From JBLNDG01 sp050261415 (lineage in GTDB: Bacteria; Bacillota; Clostridia; Lutisporales; Lutisporaceae), in assembly GCA_050261415.1 (NCBI GenBank), contig JBLNDG010000203.1:1-40198 (forward strand): 40,198 nt of DNA. The letters are read 5' to 3'. Below the pieces are notes generated by a model, which had not been told where the DNA came from, made no database searches, and worked only from the letters and a program-made list of their open reading frames with translations. The position numbers were made by a program, and so were the translations under genes. Shown piece after piece: positions 31,737 to 40,198 of the stretch (position 1 is the first letter of the stretch; every line of letters begins with the position of its first letter).

Positions 31737-34700
31737 TTATGCCCAGGACTCTTTAAGGTTTTTGAGAATATCGAGCTCATAGCAGCCCTTTAAGCCTTTC
31801 ATCTGTTTCAATCCCTCATCGCAATATTCGGATACCTGTAGATCAAGATATGATGAAAATACTTTACTAAGCTCGGAAACAAATTCCATGACCTTTCTTA
31901 TTTCCGCTTTAATTCTGTATATTAAAGCTGTTTCATAGGGGCTCTGCATCAGCTCCGCAAACCCGTTTGCCTTGATTAGGCAAGCCATAGCGTCGTCATA
32001 ATTACCATCCCTTACATGTATCAGCGACATATAGCCGTAAGCTGTCGAACGTCCCCAGTTCATGTTAAGGTGCAAGTATGCGTCAATCGCCTTTTGCAGG
32101 TATTTTTTTGCCCTTGTATATTCCCCCATATCATAGGCAGCCTGGCCGGCATTTGTATTGAAAACCGGAAGCCCCCTGATGAGCCCTTTTTCCTCGCAAA
32201 TTGATATTGCTCTATCATAGTATTCAATTGAGCTATAGAACTCCATGCTGCGTCTCTTGGCCTCGCCGATGAAGTTGTAGCAGGCAGCTATATTCAGTAT
32301 ATATTTATCTTTATATTCCAGTGCTTCAAATAGTGATATGGCCTTCTTGAGTATCTCTTCCCCTTCTGCAAATCTTCCATCCATCACCCTCTGCATCCCC
32401 CTAAGCCTCAGAAGGATGCACTTTTCAGCGTCAATACAGTTCCGCTCCGCAATTTTCAAGGCTTCCTCCACATAAGTATCCATTAGCCTGGTGTTAAAGG
32501 TGTTAATGCAGAAATACACCATCTGTTTATAACCCTTCAGTGCGAATTCGCTATCACCTGCTTTTACAGCACGGCTTGTCATTTGTTCAATTAAGCCTAA
32601 GCCCTTCTGGTAATCACCGGATCTGATATATCCTCTGCCCACCATATGCATGAAGGAAAATTCCAGCCTCTCCAACTCCTTGTCATAGCCCTCGTCTTCC
32701 TTGATCTCTTTAATGAGTTCCCTGACATGCTGCAAATCACTTTCAACCTGCTCCTCGCTTAATTCAATAATACCCTTTTCCGTAACTTCCTCGTCATAAA
32801 ATACGGGAAACATTTCATGACTGATTCCAAGATAGCATTCAAGGTTCTTTATTGTATATTTCAATGCCTGAAGGCGGTTACCCCCGTTCTTAAAATGATG
32901 TATCAGCTTTGAATACAGCAATACATCCCTCTTATCACCCTTAAGCCGGCTTTCCAGAAGCCTCGCAATCCTCTTGTGAAGTATTTTCTTTTTTGAGGCT
33001 GTCAGCTCTGTATAAACAAATTCCCGGAGCTTTTGATGCGTAAATACAAACCCTACATCTTCCGATTCCCCCATTTCCTTCAGAAGATTCTTTTCCTCCA
33101 GCTCGCTTATTATGTCCATCAACTCCAGCTCGCTTTTTCCGCTGACCTCAAGGAGTTCCTCCAGCATAACCTTATCAAAGAACACGGATGTAATGTTCAA
33201 TATTTTCCTGCCCTCTTCGGAAACATTGAGAAACCTGCTTTTCAAGATATCCTGCATCTTTGGTGAAATGGAATACATACTTTTATTGCCCTTGAGATTA
33301 TTTAGGAACTCCACTATGAAAAAGGTGTTTCCTTCAGTTTCTTTGTATATCGAGTCTCCCAGCTCATCATTTATACTAAGCTCGGGTGCAGCGCCGCATG
33401 CAAATTCAACGGTCTCCTCCCTGCTGAATCTTTCAAGCTCAAGTATTTCGGCGAGAGCATACGCCTTGGCATCAATTATAAACTTTTCCATCATACCGCC
33501 GTGCTCGGTTCGGGAAGTAATTATGAAAGCCAGTGACTGATTCCTGCAATCCTGCATTATATGCCACATCAGCGAAAGGCTCATCGAGTCAATCCACTGT
33601 ATATCTTCAAAAACAATTATTGTCTTCTTTTTTTCGGATACTTTCTTGAATATGTCAATTATTGCTTTTTCAGCAACCTGGTACTTCAATATATCTATTT
33701 GCTCAATAGGCTTGTCCTGCGAAATTTCATCCTCCACTGCAAAGCCCGGGAAAACCCGTCCGACTATTCTTTGAAGTGTTACAGGGATTTCTATATGGTA
33801 CCTGCTGATTATTACAGACAGCTGGTATAGTATGTCATTCCACGGCTTCAACAGATAGCTTTCCTCAGCCTGATAGCAATTGGTCTTTAGTACAATCGCT
33901 TCGACATCACCGATATCCTTTAAAAGTTTAGAAACAAGTGTGGTCTTGCCAAGTCCTGCTTCCCCCAGAATAATAACAGATTTTCCCCCTTTACCGGTTA
34001 TAAAATTATAAAGGTTGCCATTCAAATGCTCCAATTCCGCCTGACGTCCATAGAAGTACATATCCGCCTCGCTTCTTGATGCAACTTGCCTTGCTGTCTT
34101 TTCCTTCACAATTTCACCCAAGAGCTCATTGGTCTTTGTATCCGGTGTTATCGACAGTTCATTCTTCAGCAGTTCGGAAAGGCTGTTATACACCTCAATG
34201 CATTTGTCATACTGACCTATCCTTCTATATACATTCATAAGTATCCTGTATGATTTTTCGTTAAACTCATCAATCTTAATGAGGCTCTTACAGAATATTT
34301 CCACCTCATCAAACCTTTTCTCCTTTATACATATTTGAATTTGTTTATGAAGCTTGTTGGCATATACGTCACAGTACTGATTCCGCATGGAAAGCATCCA
34401 TTTCTCAAAGGAATCTGCATCCTTTACAAGAAAACCCTCAAGAAATTCTCCCGAATAAGCTTCAATTCCCCCGCACCCATCATCTCCAAGGAACAAATCC
34501 AAATCTTTTTCATATACAATCTCAGGGTTCAGCATAATAATTGCTCTCTTAGGTGAAATAAGGACATTCCCATCCAAAGCTTTATTGATTATATAAACAG
34601 CATTTCTCAAGCTTTTCTTGGCGACCTCCTCTTCCACGGATCCCCAGAGCAGATCTACAAGTACATCCCTAAAGGCCTGCTTCTTTACAATTAGGTAGTA

Positions 34701-34796
34701 AAAGAGGGCTTCAGCCTTTTTAAATGGAAAGATTATTTTTTCTCCATCCTTGTATATTTCGGGTGTTCCAAAAAGCTTACATTTCAATAAATTCAA
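31737..34796 (-). CDS. Large transcriptional activator: wHTH-BTAD, AAA ATPase, TPR (second of a tandem pair)
   Basis: A 1019-aa regulator. Residues about 1-90 form an OmpR-like winged helix and residues 95-240 the bacterial transcriptional activator domain (BTAD), the pair that defines SARP regulators. An NTPase domain follows, with Walker A GEAGLGKTT and Walker B IIVFEDIQWID, and then a long helical C-terminal half with TPR-like repeats. This resembles MalT/AfsR-type regulators in which the ATPase and TPR parts gate activity by inducer. It is 21 bp downstream of a paralogue of identical length and roughly 45 percent identity by eye in the N-terminal part. TTG start with AGGAGG. It probably binds the 11-bp-spaced repeats found before the transporter and hydroxylase genes. 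Confidence 0.88.
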   Translation of the reverse strand: MNLLKCKLFGTPEIYKDGEKIIFPFKKAEALFYYLIVKKQAFRDVLVDLLWGSVEEEVAKKSLRNAVYIINKALDGNVLISPKRAIIMLNPEIVYEKDLDLFLGDDGCGGIEAYSGEFLEGFLVKDADSFEKWMLSMRNQYCDVYANKLHKQIQICIKEKRFDEVEIFCKSLIKIDEFNEKSYRILMNVYRRIGQYDKCIEVYNSLSELLKNELSITPDTKTNELLGEIVKEKTARQVASRSEADMYFYGRQAELEHLNGNLYNFITGKGGKSVIILGEAGLGKTTLVSKLLKDIGDVEAIVLKTNCYQAEESYLLKPWNDILYQLSVIISRYHIEIPVTLQRIVGRVFPGFAVEDEISQDKPIEQIDILKYQVAEKAIIDIFKKVSEKKKTIIVFEDIQWIDSMSLSLMWHIMQDCRNQSLAFIITSRTEHGGMMEKFIIDAKAYALAEILELERFSREETVEFACGAAPELSINDELGDSIYKETEGNTFFIVEFLNNLKGNKSMYSISPKMQDILKSRFLNVSEEGRKILNITSVFFDKVMLEELLEVSGKSELELMDIISELEEKNLLKEMGESEDVGFVFTHQKLREFVYTELTASKKKILHKRIARLLESRLKGDKRDVLLYSKLIHHFKNGGNRLQALKYTIKNLECYLGISHEMFPVFYDEEVTEKGIIELSEEQVESDLQHVRELIKEIKEDEGYDKELERLEFSFMHMVGRGYIRSGDYQKGLGLIEQMTSRAVKAGDSEFALKGYKQMVYFCINTFNTRLMDTYVEEALKIAERNCIDAEKCILLRLRGMQRVMDGRFAEGEEILKKAISLFEALEYKDKYILNIAACYNFIGEAKRRSMEFYSSIEYYDRAISICEEKGLIRGLPVFNTNAGQAAYDMGEYTRAKKYLQKAIDAYLHLNMNWGRSTAYGYMSLIHVRDGNYDDAMACLIKANGFAELMQSPYETALIYRIKAEIRKVMEFVSELSKVFSSYLDLQVSEYCDEGLKQMKGLKGCYELDILKNLKESWA

Positions 34797-34817
34797 GGCT
34801 CCTTACCTCCTAATCGT

Positions 34818-37800
34818 TTATTTGCCTGCCTTCCTATTGGCGAATACATTTATTATGTCTATCTGATATTTGTCATTTACTTCTTTAAGAAGCTTTATCC
34901 CCTCTTCGCAATAACTTGCCGTGTCTTTGCAGAGATACCGCTCAAAGGCTCCGCTAAGCTTTTTATTGGATTCCATGTTTGACCGTATCTCAGCTTTAAT
35001 CCTGCATATAAGTCCTATTTCATACGGATTTTTGATTCTGTCAGAGTATTCATCCGCTCTTTTCAGGCTTTCCAAAGCTTCTTTATAGTCTCCCTCTTTT
35101 ATAAGCAGGAGTGCTGTGTAACCCTCTGCTATTCCCCTGCCCCATATAGAATCCATCTGTCCATATATTTTCAAGGCCTGTGCAAAATAAGACTTTGCTC
35201 TTATGTAGTCTCCGGCATCAAAGGCTGCTTGTCCGGCATTTGTGCAGAAAATTGCCTGGCTGCTGTTCACTCTTCTCTTTTCTGACAGTGATATTGCCTT
35301 GTCATAATACTCAAGGGAACTTTGAAACCTCATGTTATACCGTCTTATGTCCCCAATGTAGCTGTATGCAGCCGCAACATTCATCGAATACCGGTCCTGT
35401 GAATCCCTTATGGACAAGAATCTGTTGATGCATTCCTTCAAAAGCTCCTCAGCTTTTTCATACTCCCTGTTCATTATCTTGTGCAGCCCATTCAACCTCA
35501 GGAACATTCCAATATCGGCATTCAAATTGTTTTTTCTTGCCATTGCAAGGCCTGCTTCTATATGTTCCTTCATAATCTCCAGATCCCTTGTCTGTATTCC
35601 GTAATTAATGAGCTGCCTGTAGCCCTTCAATATATAATCGGTTTCTCCCAGCCTCCTGGAGCTGTCAATCATTTCATGTATAAGCGCAACTCCTTTGCTG
35701 TACTCTCCCTGCCTTATGAGATACCTCCCCTTCATATGTAAGAACGCTATTTCCAGCTTTGCTATCTCATCAGACATGGGAAGAGCTTCCTTTACCCTGG
35801 CAAGTTGTCCTTCAATATCATCCAGGTATTTCAGGCTGTCAATTTCACCAAGGTGTGTACCCAGGCCATCCATGTCCGTATTTCTATATAGTACGGGAAA
35901 AAGCTCATGACTGAAATCAAGATAAAAATTCGCATTCTTGATACTGTACTTCAGAGCAGCTATAATGTTTCCGCTATTTGAAAAATGATATATCAATCTC
36001 GAATACAAGGTTATATCTCTATCATCATTCATCAGGCTGCTTTCGAGTATTTCACCTATTCTTCCGTGAATTATCTGCTTGCGCGCCACGGACTGCTGAT
36101 TGTATATAAACTCCCGCAGCTTCTGGTGGGTAAATATTATTCCCGGGGCAGACTTGTTATCTGTTTCCTTTATAATGAAACGGGCCTTAAGATCATCAAG
36201 TGCATCCAAAAGCTCAAGCTTGTCCATTCCACTTATCTCTGCAAGTATACCAACCGGAATCTCACTAAAGAATACAGAAGCAATGTTCAGCAGCTTAAGA
36301 CCTTTTTCACCGATTCCTATAAACCTGCTTTTCAATATATCTGCCATTCTGGAAGACATCATATCCAGACCTCTGTTTTCCCTTAATGAATTTAGGTATT
36401 CCACTATAAAAAATGTATTTCCCTCTGTTTCTTTGTATATCTTTTCATACTCATCATATGCAAGGCTATACTGCGGCAGTGCTGTCCGCACAAAATCAAA
36501 AACCTCTTCCCTTGTAAACCTGTTCAGTTCTATTTTGTATATTTTATTATACTTCACCATTTCAGCTGTAAAATTATCTATTCTTTGGGGGAAGCTGTTC
36601 CTGCACGTTGCAATTACCGTAACGCCCGCACCCCCACGCAGCAGTACACCCGAGAGCAGGGTTATGCTGAAATTATCCATCCATTGAATATCATCAAATA
36701 CAATAATGGTCCTGCGTATTCCTGATACCTTATTGATCAGGCTAATGGCCGTCTCCTCCAGTGCCTTGAGCTTCAGGGGGCTCGCTTTGTCAACAGCAGT
36801 AAACCCGGGTCTTTCACCGGATGATGCAAAAGCCGGGAAAAACGCAGCCAATATGTCCTTCCAAGCTTGTGGAAGCTCAATCCTCTGCTTCTCAGCTATA
36901 TCAAGCATTCTTGCCAAAATTCCATTCCAGGGCTTTAGCGGGAATCCTTCTTCCGCCTGGTAACAGCTTGATTCCAGTATAAATGCCCCATCCTTGGCAA
37001 TATCCTCAAGGAATCTGTCCTTTAGAGCCGTTTTTCCTATTCCCGCTTCTCCAACAATGACGACCGACCGGCATTCCCCTTCAGGTTTTGAAATATCACA
37101 GCAACTGTGAAGTATGGAAAGCTCCTGCTGCCTGCCGTAAAACAATTTACTGCCTCTATTCGTTGTTTCAACTATCCGGCTGTTTCTTACATCCTGTATC
37201 TTTTGAAAAAGCATCCTGCTTTTTATATCAGGTATAATACCTAAATCTCTTTTCAACACTTCGGAGAGCCTATTGTATATATCTGCAGCTTTATTATACA
37301 GCCCCATATCGGCTGAGACCTTCATCAGGACCCTATGTGCCTTTTCATCATATTGATCGATTTCAATAAGACGTCTTGCACATTGTTCCACACTGCCGTA
37401 GTCATCAGTTGAAAGACTTTCCTTTATCCTCTTGTACAGCTTCTGCACGTAAAGGCTTTTGTATTTTTCCCTGGAGCTTGTGATCCACTCCTCGAGGGCT
37501 TCTTCTTCTTTTATAACAAACCCCTGAAGAAATTCTCCGGTATAGGCATCCATCCATTTGTCCCGGCTTTGGAGCATTTCCAGGTCTGAATCGATATGTA
37601 TATCAGGGTTCATCATTATTGTGGACTTTCGGGGAGAGACAATTATATCCAGGTTCAGGCTCTTTTTTATATAGTAAATGGCATTCCTGATGTTCTTCCT
37701 GCCGGCCTCACTCTCAGCATCAGGCCACAGCAAGCCCGATACTTCCTCCCTGGAGGCCTCCTTGTTTACTACCATATAATAAAAAAGTGCTTCAACCTTT

Positions 37801-37877
37801 CTGGAAGGGAAAACAATTTTTGTATCCCCCTTGCTTACAGAAGGGGAATTAAAGAGTCTTACACTTATATGCTCCAT
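34818..37877 (-). CDS. Large transcriptional activator: wHTH-BTAD, AAA ATPase, TPR (first of a tandem pair)
   Basis: A 1019-aa paralogue of the following gene, with the same layout: N-terminal winged helix (FPSRKVEALFYYMVV), BTAD with ISPxK-like VSPRKSTIMMNPDI, Walker A GEAGIGKTA, Walker B IIVFDDIQWMD, and a TPR-rich C-terminal half. Equal length and co-linear similarity show a tandem duplication. ATG start preceded by GAGAGAGGT. A repeat of the same TTGACG type precedes this gene (37954-37970), suggesting autoregulation. Whether the two proteins form a heteromer or respond to different inducers cannot be told from sequence. Confidence 0.88.
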   Translation of the reverse strand: MEHISVRLFNSPSVSKGDTKIVFPSRKVEALFYYMVVNKEASREEVSGLLWPDAESEAGRKNIRNAIYYIKKSLNLDIIVSPRKSTIMMNPDIHIDSDLEMLQSRDKWMDAYTGEFLQGFVIKEEEALEEWITSSREKYKSLYVQKLYKRIKESLSTDDYGSVEQCARRLIEIDQYDEKAHRVLMKVSADMGLYNKAADIYNRLSEVLKRDLGIIPDIKSRMLFQKIQDVRNSRIVETTNRGSKLFYGRQQELSILHSCCDISKPEGECRSVVIVGEAGIGKTALKDRFLEDIAKDGAFILESSCYQAEEGFPLKPWNGILARMLDIAEKQRIELPQAWKDILAAFFPAFASSGERPGFTAVDKASPLKLKALEETAISLINKVSGIRRTIIVFDDIQWMDNFSITLLSGVLLRGGAGVTVIATCRNSFPQRIDNFTAEMVKYNKIYKIELNRFTREEVFDFVRTALPQYSLAYDEYEKIYKETEGNTFFIVEYLNSLRENRGLDMMSSRMADILKSRFIGIGEKGLKLLNIASVFFSEIPVGILAEISGMDKLELLDALDDLKARFIIKETDNKSAPGIIFTHQKLREFIYNQQSVARKQIIHGRIGEILESSLMNDDRDITLYSRLIYHFSNSGNIIAALKYSIKNANFYLDFSHELFPVLYRNTDMDGLGTHLGEIDSLKYLDDIEGQLARVKEALPMSDEIAKLEIAFLHMKGRYLIRQGEYSKGVALIHEMIDSSRRLGETDYILKGYRQLINYGIQTRDLEIMKEHIEAGLAMARKNNLNADIGMFLRLNGLHKIMNREYEKAEELLKECINRFLSIRDSQDRYSMNVAAAYSYIGDIRRYNMRFQSSLEYYDKAISLSEKRRVNSSQAIFCTNAGQAAFDAGDYIRAKSYFAQALKIYGQMDSIWGRGIAEGYTALLLIKEGDYKEALESLKRADEYSDRIKNPYEIGLICRIKAEIRSNMESNKKLSGAFERYLCKDTASYCEEGIKLLKEVNDKYQIDIINVFANRKAGK

Positions 37878-37937
37878 AAGCTTACCTCTCTCCCGGTGTG
37901 AATATTTTTATAGTATACCCTCTCTAGCTATTATCTC

Positions 37938-38005
37938 ATTAGATATATAAAAACGTCAATAATACATCAAGCAGTGGAATTCATTAATCATATTTATTGA
38001 CGTTT
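37938..38005 (-). promoter_or_regulatory. Activator-type repeats upstream of the regulator pair
   Basis: On the minus strand TTGATG-TATTA-TTGACG (complement of 37954-37970) gives direct repeats 11 bp apart, as in the two promoters further left. The -10 region after it (TATATA-like) is weaker. A second copy, TTATTGACGTTT (37994-38005) on the + strand, forms a nearly perfect 12-bp inverted repeat with AAACGTCAATAA (37951-37962). The layout suggests autoregulation of the regulators. Confidence 0.5.
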
Positions 38006-38015
38006 CATCCGGATT

Positions 38016-38043
38016 AAAAAAAGACCCGAGCATTACGCCCGGG
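38016..38043 (-). terminator. Terminator of the formiminotransferase-imidazolonepropionase-cyclodeaminase operon
   Basis: On the minus strand CCCGGGC and GCTCGGG pair over seven bases (one G-T) with a 5-nt loop and are followed by TCTTTTTTT. It starts just after the cyclodeaminase stop. Confidence 0.85.
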
Positions 38044-38049
38044 GGGAGT

Positions 38050-38667
38050 CTACAGTTTTACCTTATCCAATATATTCTTTTCTGCTCTGCATGCTTTCTC
38101 TTCAAGCTCAGAGACTTCCTTTGAAAGCTTTTCGACAAAATCGGTATCCTTGATAGAGCCAAGGTTGATTTTTACATTGTACAGCGCAGAAAGCACCGCT
38201 GTTCTTGCCATCATTGCCGCAACAGCTCCATCCGTGACGGCATTCTTATTACCCTTTTCAACTACTTTTTCGGCAAGGGTCATCATGTTGAAAGCATCCC
38301 TGGCAACCTCAAGGGGAACAAGTGCTGCATTCTTCATCGAAGCCTGTATGGTATCCTTCCTTATTTTTGCCTGCTCTTCAGTATCCTTCGGCAGTTTGAA
38401 TGCGGCCATAACCCCGTTAAAGGAATCAGAGTCCCTATCGATATCATTTATGAACTTCTCCCTGTACTCTGCTGCATTTTTTGCGATATCTTCCATCTCT
38501 GCCTCAAGGCCTTCATAACCCTTTTTCCCTACTGTAAGGTTCGCTACCATCCCGGTAAGCGCTGCCGCAAGCCCTGCACTAAGGGCAGCAACACTGCCTC
38601 CTCCCGGCACAGGCGCGCTTGATGCTGTTTCTTCCAGGAAACCCTTTACTGTTTTATCTGCTAGCAT
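38050..38667 (-). CDS. Formiminotetrahydrofolate cyclodeaminase (FTCD C-terminal-type)
   Basis: A 205-aa helical protein of the cyclodeaminase/cyclohydrolase family that converts 5-formimino-tetrahydrofolate to 5,10-methenyl-tetrahydrofolate and ammonia. The N-terminal SSAPVPGGGSVAALSAGLAA is the family signature, and DRDSDSFN is a conserved segment. As usual in Clostridia it is a separate protein instead of the C-terminal half of a bifunctional enzyme. ATG start overlaps the end of the imidazolonepropionase gene by seven bases, with GGGAGGAAAA as ribosome binding site. It completes the folate branch of histidine degradation together with the two genes upstream. Confidence 0.92.
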   Translation of the reverse strand: MLADKTVKGFLEETASSAPVPGGGSVAALSAGLAAALTGMVANLTVGKKGYEGLEAEMEDIAKNAAEYREKFINDIDRDSDSFNGVMAAFKLPKDTEEQAKIRKDTIQASMKNAALVPLEVARDAFNMMTLAEKVVEKGNKNAVTDGAVAAMMARTAVLSALYNVKINLGSIKDTDFVEKLSKEVSELEEKACRAEKNILDKVKL

Positions 38668-39935
38668 ATTTTTCCTCCCTTTTCCTTGTCAAAAACAAGG
38701 CATCCATTTTTTATTACTTTTTCCACAGTACTTACTCCCACATGATATGGTATATATTTATAGGAAGGGAACTCAAGCATTACAATGTCACCCTTCTTGC
38801 CCGGATCTATACTTCCTGTCTCATTTGCCCTTCCTACCGCAGCAGCACCGTTTATGGTAAGTGCTGTAATAGCTTCTTCAATACTTATCCTCATCTGCAA
38901 GGTTGCCAGTGCAAATACCAACGGTATGGATTCACTGAAGCAGCTTCCGGGGTTAAAATCTGTAGCCAGTGCAACGGCACAACCTCTGTCTATCATTTTT
39001 CTTCCCCTTGCGAAGCTCTCTCTGAGGCTGAATGCAGTGCATGGTAGAAGTGTAGCGACTACTCCCGCCTTTGCCATTTCATCAATACCCCTGTCAGAAG
39101 CCTGCAGCAAGTGATCTGCCGATACCGCTCCAAGCTCCGCTGCCAGCTCCGCTCCGCCGAGCTGGACAATCTCATCGGCATGCAGCTTAAGCCTTAAACC
39201 CATTTCCTTCGCCTTAAGCTGAAGCTTACTCGTCTGATCCAAGGAAAACACATTCTTTTCGCAGAAAACATCGCTGAATTCTGCAAGTTTTCGCTCCGCA
39301 ACTACAGGGAGAACCTTTTCTATAATGAAATCAATATACTCGTCCTCCCTGCCCTTGTATTCCACCGGAGTCGCATGAGCGCCGAGGAAGGTTCTTACTA
39401 TGTCTACAGGGTGCTCCTTATCGATTTCTTCCATTATTTCAAGCTGCTTCAATTCTGTATCAAGATCCAGACCGTATCCGCTTTTGCCTTCAACCGTGGT
39501 TACCCCAAAGGAAAGCATTGAGTCCAGCCTTTTGAGGCCTACTGCTTTTAGCTCCTCCCTGGAAGCTTCCCTTGTTGCCTTAACTGAATTGACTATTCCA
39601 CCGCCCCGCTGCATTATATCCATGTAGCTGTCTCCACGGAGCCTCCACGAAAATTCTTCCGCCCTATAGCCTCCAAAAATCATATGTGTGTGTGAATCTA
39701 CAAAACCCGGTAAAACAGCTTTGCCGACAGCATCAATAACTTCATAATCCTTTTCATTGAAGCTCTTTAGAATATCCCCGGTTTTGCCTGCTGCCTTTAT
39801 GACTCCATCCTGAACTACAACTGCACCGTTTTCAATAACGTGCAGCTCTGACATTTCCTTGCCGTGCTTTGCTTTGAAACCACTGCAGGTAACAAGCTCG
39901 CTTGCATTCTTTATCAGTAAATTTCCTTTTCTCAT
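38661..39935 (-). CDS. hutI: Imidazolonepropionase
   Basis: A 424-aa amidohydrolase that opens 4-imidazolone-5-propionate to N-formiminoglutamate in histidine degradation. Metal and substrate motifs are in place: DSHTHMIFGGYRAEEF with the metal histidines, GKSGYGLD, FLGAHATP, LKLHADE, SADHLL and ATDFNPG. The ATG is four bases past the formiminotransferase stop, so it is coupled to it. No urocanate hydratase is in the window; it may lie to the right. The neighbouring MIO-less lyase raises the possibility that the pathway is fed from a histidine betaine as well as histidine. Confidence 0.94.
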   Translation of the reverse strand: MRKGNLLIKNASELVTCSGFKAKHGKEMSELHVIENGAVVVQDGVIKAAGKTGDILKSFNEKDYEVIDAVGKAVLPGFVDSHTHMIFGGYRAEEFSWRLRGDSYMDIMQRGGGIVNSVKATREASREELKAVGLKRLDSMLSFGVTTVEGKSGYGLDLDTELKQLEIMEEIDKEHPVDIVRTFLGAHATPVEYKGREDEYIDFIIEKVLPVVAERKLAEFSDVFCEKNVFSLDQTSKLQLKAKEMGLRLKLHADEIVQLGGAELAAELGAVSADHLLQASDRGIDEMAKAGVVATLLPCTAFSLRESFARGRKMIDRGCAVALATDFNPGSCFSESIPLVFALATLQMRISIEEAITALTINGAAAVGRANETGSIDPGKKGDIVMLEFPSYKYIPYHVGVSTVEKVIKNGCLVFDKEKGGKIC

Positions 39936-39939
39936 AAGC

Positions 39940-40198
39940 TTACTCCATCATCCTTGTTTCAAGTATCTGATCCATGGAGAAATTCTCAACTCCGAGATAG
40001 TAAACAGCTGTGTCAATCATGGCTTCCATAGGCAGTGTTCCTATTATTTCACTTCCTACCGGGTGTACCCCATATCTTAATGCTTCGATCTTAATGAGCT
40101 CATATACCCTGTATAATGCAGTTTTCGTATAGTCGGTCATATTCATTGAAACCTGTACGATACCCCTGTCCGAAAGATCGACTCCTATAGCTTTGCAG
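39940..40198 (-). CDS. Glutamate formimidoyltransferase, C-terminal fragment
   Basis: The gene continues beyond the right edge; 85 residues are visible before the TAA at 39940-39942. They read KAIGVDLSDRGIVQVSMNMT, then a DYTKT..ALYRVYE segment, GVHPVGSEIIG and a final region EAMIDTAVYYLGVENF. This matches the formiminotransferase part of FTCD, which moves the formimino group from formiminoglutamate to tetrahydrofolate. It is upstream of hutI in the same operon. Confidence 0.9.
   Translation of the reverse strand, partial: CKAIGVDLSDRGIVQVSMNMTDYTKTALYRVYELIKIEALRYGVHPVGSEIIGTLPMEAMIDTAVYYLGVENFSMDQILETRMME

Noticed and set aside
1..40198. CRISPR arrays, tRNA and rRNA genes
   Set aside because: No regularly spaced direct repeats, no tRNA-like T-loop with acceptor stem and no rRNA sequence were seen on reading both strands.

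Overview
The window reads as a chromosomal segment of a strictly anaerobic, amino-acid- and peptide-fermenting member of the Clostridia. The grounds are AGGAGG-type ribosome binding sites, frequent TTG starts, many rho-independent terminators, glycyl-radical chemistry, two [FeFe]-hydrogenase homologues and a molybdenum hydroxylase with markers of the labile-selenium cofactor system. No rRNA, tRNA, CRISPR array, complete insertion sequence or prophage was seen.

Left part (1-8100, mostly + strand). After the tail of a PhoH-type ATPase lies a hydroxyproline/peptide module. It holds a PAS-AAA+-Fis sigma-54 activator, two matching 16-bp palindromic sites 42 bp apart, a textbook -24/-12 promoter (2025-2040), a glycyl-radical activase, a glycyl radical enzyme whose recalled diagnostic residues all match trans-4-hydroxy-L-proline dehydratase (HypD), and an Xaa-Pro aminopeptidase. 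Together they look like a system for imino-acid-rich (collagen-like) peptides. A 322-bp MITE-like element with 29-bp inverted ends separates it from a convergent LOG/nitroreductase pair.

Middle part (9100-19800). A solitary divergent FtsZ paralogue is divergent from an XRE regulator plus ImmA-type protease. Then come a preQ1-I riboswitch controlling queT, and a 59-aa membrane protein. A strong consensus promoter drives a hydrogenase locus: thioredoxin-like ferredoxin, sensory [FeFe]-hydrogenase with PAS domain, SpoIIE-like phosphatase and a second [FeFe]-hydrogenase. Two decayed genes follow: an HtrA remnant and a secreted copper-amine-oxidase-N-like protein with two stops and a frameshift.

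Right part (19800-40198, minus strand) is the most interesting. Read in the direction of transcription it gives formiminotransferase, imidazolonepropionase and cyclodeaminase; two tandem 1019-aa BTAD/AAA/TPR activators; a BCCT-family betaine transporter; a soluble chemoreceptor carrying a glycine-betaine-binding (OpuAC) domain; a three-subunit xanthine-dehydrogenase-type hydroxylase; a histidine-ammonia-lyase homologue WITHOUT the Ala-Ser-Gly triad that makes the MIO cofactor; and molybdenum-cofactor/selenium maturation genes (molybdopterin-binding protein, YqeB, XdhC). A 33-bp promoter element, 28/33 identical in its two best copies, precedes both the transporter and the hydroxylase-lyase operon. 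It holds 11-bp-spaced direct repeats 7 bp from a -10 box, as expected for SARP/BTAD activators, and a weaker copy precedes the regulator genes. I infer an uptake, sensing and degradation system for an imidazole betaine (ergothioneine or hercynine), in which a MIO-less lyase would release trimethylamine.
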